NCBI GenBank assembly: GCA_030998015.1
Contig: JARWMV010000040.1
Coordinates: 62,001 to 126,000, forward strand
Origin: Ceratorhiza oryzae-sativae
Lineage: Eukaryota; Basidiomycota; Agaricomycetes; Cantharellales; Ceratobasidiaceae
Length of the DNA: 64,000 nt
Reading direction: 5' to 3'
The translations under genes and the position numbers were made by a program. Below, one piece after another: positions 41,506 to 51,994 of this stretch (the first letter of the stretch is position 1; each line of letters begins with the position of its first letter). The notes below the pieces were generated by a model that did no database searches, was not told where the DNA came from, and saw only the letters and a program-made list of their open reading frames with translations.

Positions 41506-44500
41506 TCATCCTAATGAAGCATGATCAACTGTATTTTTGGTTTGTGAGATTTGACCAACCTTAAGGCAATCCTTGAAACAATAATAGTAATTTCTTGTGT
41601 ATGACAGCCAAATATTTGCTTGCTGTAATGAGTAGCTGCTGTAGCCTAACTGAGAAGTTCCAACCACCTTTTGAGATGCTAAAAGACATTGATCTGCTTT
41701 CTGTTTGAAATAATGCATTGTTCTGATCATCTCCACTTTCAGAAACTTGAGTTCTTCTTCCCAGCATTGCCATCATTCCCTACCTAGGAACCACTCATGT
41801 TGTACACCTGGCACACATTCAGCTACATTCATTGCCATGTTAACTTCATACCTTTTACTGAGGATAGATCAATGTCATTATCCCACTGCTTGCTGGAGTA
41901 AGGTGCCTTCAGGAACCATGGAACACTTTGATATCCTTGCCCAACATCACAGTCTGCCACCATGATCCTCAGCATTTGATTGACATGCAGCTGCTCCAAG
42001 GCAGGAAGTTCATCAGAGCAATCTTCATGTCTACTCAGAGAGTTGTACTGGGTTATTGAGTTTGAGTAGTGCCACATAGCATGAGCAAGCTTCTTCTCTT
42101 GCATATCAAGCTTTTTCTGAGCATGTGTAACTGTAGCTTGAGTTCTTGGGACACTAGACTTTCCCTTGAGTAGAAGAGCCTTCACTGAGCCAGCCAGAAC
42201 TAGGTCATGAAGTGAAGAAAAGCACTCTGGCTTTTGAGCAGATCTCTCCTCCTCACAGAGTCTTGACATGTTAGCCACTGAACTGGCCTGAGTATCTGTG
42301 AATTGAGAGGGTGATTTCAGGGTTCTGTCTTGATCCATTGAGTTTTCAGTGTTCCAGCTACCAGTTTCAGACTGCAGCCCTAGCCATGAGAGATAGCTTG
42401 GCAGAAGTTCATTGATTTGCCCATTCAGGATCTGTTGCTTCTTATTTAGTTCTGCTGCCTGAGATGGTGATTTGCTGCTCTCATGCTCCAAAGCCAGTAA
42501 CTGGATTTCATGCCTGAAATACCTCAGCATGTCTATTTATGTAATTCCAGTCAACAGTACACTTACTCCATTACCTCCAACTGAATCAGCTTTGTTGGCA
42601 TACTATTCCAAGTGCTGGTTTTTTGGAGTGTGGCATCCAAAGACACCTCATTCAATGAGTTTGCTGCATCTGTTTGGTGAGTTTTGTCCAACAGATTCAG
42701 GCACATAAAGTTATACTCACTGTTATAGAAGTCATGTGAGAATGGGCCAATCCATTTCCCAGCTTGAAACTTTGGAGTGAGGTCCTCTTGTTCCCAGCAG
42801 AGGACTATTTGAGCTGGTAGCCCCTTGCTGAAATCATTCCAGGACTCCTTTGTCACCTGAAACATATCTTTTGCTTCCCAATATCTTTCAGATGTGTACT
42901 GGGCTTGGTTCTTGGTTAGTCTCTTTGCTATAAACACATTACTGTTACTCACCATGTGCAGACAGTTTTGTGAGATTTGAGTAGTTCTTGTGATGATTAA
43001 GTTGGTCCATTCTGGCTCCAGCACTTTTCTCACAAGCACTGCCAGCTATTTCATTCAGTGAGGCCCAAAGTCTCTCCAGAGGCTCCCCATCTGTTCTTCC
43101 AACACCCATGATGTTGTTCAGTGAGTATTGAACATAGCAGTTTTCCTTGTGAGCCACCAGACAAAATTTGCCCACTGCCCCTTGAACATCATGTGGCAGA
43201 GACATTGGTGCAAGTGGACCATAAGATTGGATCCTTTCAGTGAAGTGAAGACTCCAAAAGCAGAAGATATCATATATGATGAAAACTTCAGTGCCAGCCT
43301 GTTGATGTAGACCAATAACACTGCCAATGGCAAAGTCTGTGAACAAGTACCTAGCAGAAACTCAGAATATGGGTTGTTATGATCACAACATTTCACTGAC
43401 TGTTCACCTCCATAGTAATTGACTGTGCCTAAATGGGTGAAGAAACCATGCCAACATGCCACAGCACCAATTCCAGTGATATCAAGGCCATTGAATTTGA
43501 CATACTGATTGGCCACAGCTTTCATGGTATTACAGTTGGGCTCCTGATAATGATTGGGGAATTATGGTATGATTAAGAAGTGTAGAATGATAAGGAAATA
43601 TAACTCACTTGCTTATTGTTGGTATTCTTCCTGCCATTCACTTTCAGGTGCTCTGTGTATGCTTTGTTTCCCACAAAGAACTTCAAACCATCACTCAAGC
43701 AGAGATCATTGGTAGCCCCTTTGTGAGCCTTTCTGACCTGGTGGAAGTTGCCATCATAGCATAGAATAGCCTTGAATAACCATCTACCAATTGAAAAATT
43801 AGCTACAACAATGTCCACAAGAGATGGCATCTTACTGTTCACTGGTTGGTACAGAGCTCTTATCATAATTAACACCTGGCTGTGGGCATGCAGGACACTC
43901 AACCCCAATCCTATCTGGAGTTTGCAGATCATGTGGGGATGAGGAAAAGGACTGCAGTGGTACAACCATTGCTGCTTTCAGATCCTGCAAGTGAATCCAC
44001 TGTTGTCCAGCACTGAGTAGCTGATGGTAACAGTCCAGCACAGTACCAGGGAAGTGCATGCTTGTAAGCTGGACTAGAACCTGATAAAATTTATGTCCAG
44101 AGATTTTTGCTTGGGCCTCAAAGAAAGCAAAATGATCAAGCAACTGAAATGTAAAAGCAGATCTAGGATTTTGGTTACTGCAAGGATAAATCCTTGCAGC
44201 AAGAAGCTGAAGGGACTTCTCCTTGGATCCTAGCCTTGTACAATATTGAACATTGAGAGTGTGGAAGCCATTAATGTGGCCAACAACCAGTGGGCAGACA
44301 GGACTGTCTGTCAACCAAAAGTATTAGGTGATGGCACAACTCTTAAGAGTACAATTAACCTTGCTGGCACATTCTCTGCTTGCAATCTGAGCCAATGTGT
44401 CCCACATGTAAGATATACTCAAGGTTTGTCAGAGTGGTCAACTTGTAGTAGGAGCCATTCCAGTGCTGGATCAGATGAAATGGCAGCAAGCAATGTTGGG

Positions 44501-45076
44501 AGCACATGCATCCTTTGCATAGTGCTTGGGGCAAGATACACTCAGCACAAGTATAATTAGCCTCAGTGGTTGAGCATAAAGGGCACAAGGGTGATGTTGG
44601 ACTTGATGGTGCCTCCAGTTGGTACAGGGCTGTATAATACTTGGCCATGTGTTTTGATTTCCACTCCAGGAGGTAGGAATGTGGCTGTATGTGATATACT
44701 CAGCAGTTTGAAACATTGGCATGTTTGGCTCATTACTATTTACCTTTTTTGGTTGAGCCTTTTCACTTCTTTATTCCTTGTTTGAAGCAGGAGTAGATAT
44801 TTTGGCATGATCCTGGAATTCTTCATCTTCCCAATCATCAACATGAAGGTATTCCACTTGAGGTGATGAGGCAGCAGTAGTGTTACCCTCAGGTACTTCA
44901 AGTACTTCTTCTGTGACATCTGGTCTTGGACTGACCAGGTGAAGCTTTTTCACCTTTTTCTCAAGTTGTCCAGTGCTAGCCACCCTCTTTTGTCCAAGAT
45001 TGGTGAACCTAGTTTTGCTGTGGCTATTGACCAACCCATGTTGAGCAATGATATTCAGTTTGGGTTTGGGTGGCAT
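41506..45076 (-). CDS. KDZ transposase with CxC cysteine cluster (multi-exon)
   Basis: ATG at 45,076; exons roughly 45,076-44,771, 44,700-44,360, 44,314-43,832, 43,830-43,600, 43,525-43,360, 43,350-42,950, 42,945-42,563, 42,530-41,829 and 41,736-41,506. The N-terminus is basic. Exon 2 has the CxC-type zinc cluster (CPLCSTTEANYTCAEC, LCKGCMCSQHCLLPFHLIQ, HWNGSYYKLTTLTNLEYILH). Exon 3 has INGFHTLNVQYC and PRSAFTFQLLDHF, standard in KDZ proteins. The catalytic core shows YDGNFHQVRK (Asp), VACWHGFFTHLGTVNYYGGE, YDIFCFWSLHFTERI (Asp) and NIMGVGRTDGEPLERLWAS (Glu), followed by a helical tail. Kyakuja-Dileera-Zisupton elements are expanded in basidiomycetes. Exon limits are approximate; I did not find a certain stop in the core, so the copy may be functional. 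Confidence 0.85.
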
Positions 45077-45267
45077 GGCAATTCAGGTAATGGATGGTGA
45101 TGGTGGTCAGAAGAAACCTTTTGAGTAGACAATATATGAAATTCTGCTTGGCTTTAGCATGATAGATTACCTCAGCATGTTAACCCTGTTCATGATATCT
45201 CTATTGTGTGTCTACCATAGTAATAACAAATTCCTTGATTGCCAATTAGGCACTTATATCAGCAGGA

Positions 45268-45297
45268 GTACTTGACAGTCAAGTACTTTTATGACTC
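45268..45297. repeat. Single palindromic motif like the 63-bp minisatellite
   Basis: GTACTTGACAGTCAAGTAC followed by TTTTATGAC closely matches the head of the minisatellite units at 40,811-41,060. The two sites bracket the KDZ gene. Confidence 0.6.
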
Positions 45298-45398
45298 ATT
45301 GCTTGCTTGAAGTTCACATGATCAGGAATGACATAAATTTAGTACTGTATCTGTTGTCCCTTGTAGTGTCTCTGGATTATGTCATCACATGTGCAGAG

Positions 45399-45850
45399 TA
45401 TAAATATTCATTGCATCAAGAAATTCATCTCTAACCCAAACCACCACTGCATTGCTCCAACCTCACCTGGCATTTTCTGATACCTTTTTCACAATGGCAC
45501 AAGAGATTGGTACAGGTTCGCAGACTACAGGAGTGTTAGCAGCTAATGTTTGGGCAAGGATAGTACTTACCATGTCATATCTGGCACAGCAAGTGACACC
45601 ATCAGCTTGAAAAATGCAAGATTGCCCCAGGTCCTCCAGAGACTGTTCTCCCTGGGGCGCTGGGAAACCCAAGTGCTCAACAGGGGTGCTACAGACCCAC
45701 AGAGGACCTGGAGGCATCATTGCGTTTGTCAGACCACTGATGTTTGCATGTTCCCCTGTTGTTGGCACAAATGGGGGACTTTCTACCCAACTTGTTTTTG
45801 CGCCCTTGACTCCCATGGTGGACACAAGGCTAAAATTTTTGGTCAGTAAT
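45399..45850 (+). CDS. Possible small gene with TATA box, unassigned
   Basis: TATAAAT at 45,399-45,405 and an ATG at 45,494 (MAQEIGTGSQTTGVLAANVW) in a good CACAATGG context. The frame ends after 38 codons unless an intron removes about 80 bp; a following open block reads RLFSLGRWETQVLNRG and is Cys-rich. On the minus strand 45,825-45,463 is also open for 120 codons from an ATG, so the strand is not certain. No family recognised. Confidence 0.25.
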
Positions 45851-46188
45851 CCAGCCTAGTATAAGATGACATGTATTCACCTTGCAGACAACACGCACAA
45901 GGATTGAGACACAGACAGCAGTGGTGGACACATAGGAGCAAAGTGCCAAGCACCAGGCAATTGTGACAGACTAGGCCCAAACAAGGGTGGCACAGTGGTG
46001 TGTGTACATGTCAAGGACAATATTTCCCCCCACCCAGGGGGTAGTTCGCTTCAGTATTGAATATCAATCAAAATTGGGGTGTTATTCAACCATTCGGCAG
46101 CATGTATGCACTGTAATAATTACCTCACAAATGAACACAACTCTTGCGCATACATTGTTTTCCTCACTTCGCTGGCAAACTAACAGGC
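45851..46188. other. Upstream region of the hAT gene
   Basis: No frame supported. It should contain the left end of the hAT element, but I could not match a terminal repeat or an 8-bp duplication by eye. Confidence 0.4.
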
Positions 46189-46195
46189 TATAAAA
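46189..46195 (+). promoter_or_regulatory. TATA box of the hAT transposase gene
   Basis: TATAAAA, 90 bp before the ATG at 46,285, in an otherwise unremarkable AT-rich leader. Confidence 0.5.
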
Positions 46196-46284
46196 ACTCT
46201 CCCTAATAGTAAGTACTATACAACAAACCCCACATATTATTATTCATATTATCTCCCTATTCTCACATCCTATTTCCTGCACCG

Positions 46285-49200
46285 ATGCTGGCAGCTTACT
46301 TTGTTGACTCTGACTCTGATGCATCAGCTGTAGCAGGACCTAGCAACAGGCCTGCCATCAATGAATCAGGTTGACGGCCCAACAAGAGAGCAAGAGCTGA
46401 TAGCAACCTTGCTCCACTTGTTGGTAAGTTCACACTCAGTATTTATAGACACTACTCATACATATCATAGCCCAAATAAGGGTGTCCTTGTTCTGTAACC
46501 AGGGCACCCTGTTTGAGGAAGAGCTAGATTCCCATGCGACCTCCCCTGTTGAGTTGATATCCAGAATGGACTGCTTGCAGAGTGACAGAGCCACTACTGA
46601 CAGAATCGATATGGACAGAGTGGACATGGATGGAGCTGATGAGGGCCAGGTGATGAACACCAAGCAGCGGGATAAAACACAATTGGAGCAAGAAAAGAAT
46701 GACCCCAAGGAGGAACTAGGTAAGTGACAATCCATGGATAATTCAGAGAGAAACTCACAAGGCAATTCTTCTATCAGCGGCATGTGTGAGGCAGTTCCAT
46801 GCTAGCACCTCAACGGCCTACCAGGGTTACAAGGCACTGGTAATCATCTGGAAGAACGGCACCAGGGCACATGGTTACAAGTGCAAAAAGTGCGTGTATG
46901 CGCTCATATATTTGTTCTAGTCTCACTTCAATCTTTTATCTTAGCTGTGACACTGGTTTCTTTGCTAGACAGTGAATTGGCAAGTCTGGGATGTCATCAC
47001 TTCGATCCCATACCAACATTTGTCCTGGGTTCAAAGGCAAGGGTACAGCTGAGCTTTCCCAATTTGGGATCACTGGTGGGACTGGCCATCTAACTTGCAA
47101 AGAGGTTTGCAAGTACTTTGCCCTCTGGGTGGCAGAAAGCAGCTGCCCATTCCTGATGATTGATGATTGTTATGTGAGTACCAGCTTACTTGAGACACTA
47201 TTTACTAACTGTTATTCAGCTTCAAAAGCTCTTACATCCTGACACAAAGAAGTTTAAGCTGAGTTGCAGAACATTATCAAAGGACGTGCGCTGCCTGTAC
47301 AAGGCAACACAAGTGGATATCATAAAGGTTTTGAAGGTAGGTTGTATATCAGTGGTTGGTAATATATTCATTTGTGTTGTGTTCTTAGGATCACATCAGC
47401 ATATTTCACCTTGCGCTGGATTTGTTCCAGAGTAGCAATGGGTTCAACTTCCTTGGACTTGTGTTGTTCAAATTCAAGGCAAGTATGCCAAACAAACCTG
47501 TCAAGATTGAGCAGTTCATTCTTGAATGTCTAAGGTGTGTATCTTGCATCTGTATATGTTGGTGGCATACTCATATTCTTCAGCTTTGCCAAGTCTCACA
47601 CTGGTGTTCACATTGCCCAAACTTTATATGATGCGCTCTGTAAATTCGGGATTGAGCACTGGGTGAGTGATATATTCTGGTCAGATTATATAATCACAAA
47701 TGTGCATTCAAGGTCTGGGGCCTTGTTGCCGACAATGCCTCAAACAATGCCACAATGATGGTATATCTGGCTAGGTTTGGGCTTTTGCAACTCACAGGGC
47801 CAGCATGTTGTATTTTCTGTGTGTTGCACATTTACAACCTTGCTGCCAAGGTATGTTTGTTTGTTTGTTTGCTCATGTGCTGACTAATTACATTTGGTGC
47901 AGGCAATCACTCTCCCCTTCCGCGTCCACCACAAACAACTTAAGGATGCAGCTTGGGCTAACAACAATGAAGAAGACCAAGATGATGAGTTTGAGGACTT
48001 GCTGATGGATGAGGTAAGTTGTTTATATTCCAGACTGAAGCCACTCAACTCCCCCTTCTAGGCTGGAGATGACAGATGCTCACCATCGGGCATGCTCAAT
48101 GGGCTTGGCGATGAGGATGAGGTGGAGCTACCAGAGATACAGGCCAGGTTGGATGAAGATCAGGAGTATTGTCAAGTGACAAAAATCCTTCACAAGGTAC
48201 GCCAAGCTGTGTTAGTACACATAAATACTTAATGCCAGCTAAATACCCATTATAGGTTGCAAGAGAGGCTAAACGTCTCTGCTATACACCAGGTGCAAAG
48301 GCAGCGTTCAAGGTGTCATGTGTAGAGACGGATACCCTGACTCCACATAACATTGTTTGTGATGTTGCAACTTGCTGGAACTCGACTGAAGAGTCCCTGG
48401 ATGACACAGATCAAACATGGACAGGCCTGTACATATTTCTCTAGCCTTGTGCCCACAGCGTGGATGCTAACTATATTATAGCATTCTCTACCGGAAAAAC
48501 AACTGATACACCCCCCTCAAGGAGCGTTTCCTGCCTGAGGATTGTAAAGCCATCCAAGGGCTTCTAACAGTGCTACAAGTAAGTACTGTTCCTGTTTGGT
48601 ACTCATTCCTTACTGAGTTCTGCCTTTAGCCACTATGAATTGCAACAGTACAATTGTCAAAGGTGAAGGTCCCCCTGCTCACCAATGTTATTGTTCAATA
48701 CAATGCACTTAACAAGCAATACAGGTGTATCGCCAACAACACCACCATCCCACTATATCTTTGCCATTGTGCTGACTGTGCCCAGGGTGTTCTCAATAGA
48801 TACTACAAGAAGACCAACAAATCGTTGTTGTACCGGCTTGTGCTCTGTAAGTACATTACCTTATGGATTTCCTGTGAGCTCACAAACCACATACAGTATT
48901 ACATCCCTTGTTGCATGTACACTACCTCAAAGCTGCTAAGTGGGATCAAGAGTGGATTGATGTTGCTGTCGAACTTGCTGAGGGCATCTGGCATCAACAC
49001 TACAAGCCAGCCCATCTTGTACTTGATCCTGAGGACGAAGAATTGTCAAACAACACTGGTACATTTGGATTTAATGTGAGTACATCTTTTTTATGTGTAC
49101 ATTCCCTAAGTTTTCTTCAGTTGTACATGGATCATTTATTATCTACCATCGACCAAGCTGCCGCACCTTCAGCATCCCCAGTGCATTCCTTTGTATGCAG

Positions 49201-49640
49201 TAAGTATTGTATATTTTCATCCATCGACAATGCTCACTAGCCACCACACAGACATGCTGGTCTTCAATGTTGTTGAGGGGAAGCAGAGTGCCTTCAACCT
49301 GCTTGTCTGGTGGTACAGACAACGCCATGTCAGCAATGAAGTGAATGGTTTAACTCAAATGGCACTAGACATGCTCACTGCTCCTGGTGAGTATTACTGT
49401 GTATCTGACAAATGTTTGAACCACTTACCACCTTGTTTAGCTTTGAGCATTGATGTTGAATGCACATTCTCCTTTGCTGGCTTGCTTGTGAGCAAGCACT
49501 GTCATAACCTCTCACTGCACACAATCCAAGTGACTGCAACTCTTGGCTTGTACTCCAAGGCTGGCCTCATCAAACCTGGTACCTTGGTGTTGCCACTGCA
49601 TGGCAAAGAGGCCTCAAAGGAGAAGGCAAGCATGAAGTAG
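46285..49640 (+). pseudogene. hAT-family transposase, about 15 exons, two premature stops
   Basis: Exons with good GT-AG borders include 46,285-46,423 (MLAAYFVDSDSDASAVAG), 46,503-46,719, about 46,780-46,887, 46,970-47,172, 47,220-47,336 (LLHPDTKKFK ... TLSKDVRCLY), 47,390-47,535, 47,582-47,664 (SHTGVHIAQTLYDALCKFG), 47,712-47,851 (VADNASNNATMMVYLARFG, CVLHIYNLAAK), 47,903-48,013, 48,061-48,197, 48,256-48,427, 48,482-48,580, 48,650-48,847, 48,910-49,075 and two exons to 49,640. The DNASNN and C-H-I-NL blocks are the hAT catalytic region; the last exon (DVECTFSFAGLLVSKHCHNLS) is the hAT dimerisation domain. A BED-like zinc part is suggested by exons 3-4. In-frame TGA at 46,372 and another at about 48,508 break it. 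Cut-and-paste transposase when intact. Confidence 0.85.
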
Positions 49641-50096
49641 CATGTTGTGGAGGTGTCCAAGTTATACATTCTTTCCTGTGTTTTGTAATACACTACATAC
49701 TTCACTCGAATATGATATTTTCTTAACCTCAACAAGCCATGGTTGTGCTTGCAAGTTAAAACATTCAAAACATCACTCATAGAACTAAATTGAGAATGAA
49801 TGAGCAAAAGAACCAACAGAGGAAAAGTTTTGGACTTGGTACTTGAACATGACGTCAATGAATTCTGCAAAAATCGGCAAAGTCTTGCCACAACCTGACT
49901 GAAATTAGCCGAAATTCTGTGGGAAGAGCGGCGCTTAAAGTGCCGAAAATTGTGGGCATTCCGGGCAGGCACTGAGGTGTTGAGGGTTGTTTTGGTGCTG
50001 GCGCAGGCACTGGCAACACAGGAATTTTTGCTGCAGGAACCCGGAATTCCCAGGAGCTGAAAATCAGTGTCACATCCTTACCCTGTTAAGCATGTC
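49641..50096. repeat. CCAG/CTGG-rich dispersed repeat fragment
   Basis: The part 49,860-50,070 is, in reverse complement, related to 18,600-18,800 (shared blocks GGAATTCC...CAGCAAAAATTCC and GCACTTTA). It may be a MITE or the right end of the hAT element beside it. The first 200 bp hold nothing I can name. Confidence 0.5.
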
Positions 50097-51618
50097 TTCA
50101 AAATCAACTGTCTATTACTGCAAGACTGAGGGATGTGTGGTGGCTAGCAATCACTTTGGCAATTGGTATGCTGAATCTCAGGGTGAGTGACATCCAATGA
50201 ATCAATTCAAATCACTGCTGAAAGTTACAGGGATTGAAATTGGCAACAATGCTTGTCCTCCCCTCTGTGTACCCTGATTGGAACAACAAGGGGCTCCCTG
50301 CCATGCCTCCAGCCAGTGCAGTTGCAAGTGAGAATGCTTACAAACACTTGAACAGAGACTATATACTTGCATTTTGGGGTATGTAGTCACTGATGCCCAG
50401 TAGATCAATAATTCATATTTATTAGTATTGCAAGGATCCAATATGAAAACTGTTCCTTGGCTCAAGCTCTCACAGGATTCCTCTATAACATCTTTGAGAA
50501 GATGGCCACAGGCTGTCCCCCACATCAATCCTGCACATATGAATACCACTCAGGCAAAGCAATTGTATGAGTACTTCAGAAAAAGTAGTTTAGGGGAGCT
50601 GCCAGATGAAGAAAAATTCATGTTTAAGTGAGTTGAATTGAGTGATTGGAAGAGTAACTGACTTGGCAATTAGTAAGGTGCTTTTAGCCAATGGTAGCCT
50701 GAACAAGGCAATGAATGCCTATGTGGACTGCAATCCACAAATTCTGGAAAGCTTTTGGAGACCAGCACAACTCCATTACTTGGAGTACCACAAGAGATTG
50801 TCATCCACTCCAGATGCAGAACACAATTTTGGGGCATTGGTGAACAAAGACTCTGAGGACCTGAGCAAAGATCTGGGATGCTTGGACCTTGAAGTGGCCA
50901 ATGAAGCATCAGATTCTCAGCAAGCTTCATCACAATTAATTTCCAGTCCCTCCCAAGGTGTGTGTAATTTTCCTGTTTGAATCAAATAAAATTCTCTTAT
51001 AACATGAGCTTAGATGCTTCCTTTCATCCTGAACAAGTCAAAAATTTGGATGAGGAAATACAGCCTGATGGTAATACCCAAAAAAGACAAAATCTGACCC
51101 TAACTTGCTGACATATGAATATTGAGCAGCTGAACAGCCCCAACCATTGCCAGAGAACCCATATCAAGATATAATCCACTCAGGTAAAAGGGTTGTAGCA
51201 TCAGTAGTTTCCCAGGAAGTAATCTGTTCTACAGATACCTGGTGTTCAATGAACACTAGTTTGCCCTTTGAGTTTTCTGCTAAACTCCAGCATCTTTGAA
51301 ACATCACAGAGTCTTTGCCCTCCACAACTCCACTGGGGAATAGCTCCAGTGTACTTGGCTGGTTTAACAAGGGTTTGCAAGAAACCTTAGCAACCAACAC
51401 AGCCTCAAGTAAATGGAATGCAGTGGCTCCAGCACTGGAGAACATAGTAGGGAGAGGGTGCAATATCAGACTGTTGGGCCAAAACATAACCACTGGGAGG
51501 GATGGATTGATGGGAGCACACAATGCAATAATGTGGTTGGTTTTACACCATGGGGTAGGTGCCAATTTGCTTGAAGGCACAATTGATGTTCTTGTGGAGG
51601 CAGGATTGACAAGGTGAG
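50097..51618 (+). CDS. Unassigned plus-strand gene, cut by element C
   Basis: ATG at 50,094-50,097 region (MSSKSTVYYCKTEGCVVASN), donor GTGAGTGAC at 50,183. Further open blocks: about 50,430-50,630 (VPWLKLSQDSSITSLRRWPQ, TQAKQLYEYFRKSS), 50,660-50,960 (NAYVDCNPQILESFWRPAQL, LEYHKRLSSTPDAEHNFG) and 51,315-51,614 (STTPLGNSSSVLGWFNKGLQ, MWLVLHHGVGANLLEG). The last ends LVEAGLTR directly before GTGAG, which is both the splice donor and the target duplication of element C. I recognise no domain. It may be transposon-borne or a host gene. Confidence 0.45.
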
Positions 51619-51994
51619 TGTTGGCAACAACAAGTCAGGCAACAAGGAAAATAGTAAGAAAAGAAAAGAACTTGTATTCAATGAGAGGTCAAGTTCTTGA
51701 GGAGTCCTCTGCAAACTTGACCTGGTTTATATACATAGTACAAGCCACATCATAACAAACAAGTCCATACAGTGAGTCACAACTGATAAGAGATAGAAGC
51801 AGTAGAAGCAACTGTGGAACTGCGGAATTTCACATTGGAGTTGGAATACATCTTGGTTATTGGTCTTGAACATCCCCTGAATCACATGACACAGCTATAC
51901 CATAAAAGGCAAGTATGTTTTGAAGATGATCTCATAAAATGTAGTAAATCAAGAAAATATTATAGAGTGGATATATGCACGTCAGTTTGTGACA
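51619..51994 (-). repeat. 3' LTR of copy C
   Basis: 376 bp, TGTTGGCAAC...GTTTGTGACA on the plus strand. TATATA box in reverse at about 51,728. Confidence 0.93.

Noticed and set aside
49857..50070. Right terminal repeat of the hAT element
   Set aside because: Possible by position but no matching left end or 8-bp duplication found, so it is listed only as a dispersed repeat.
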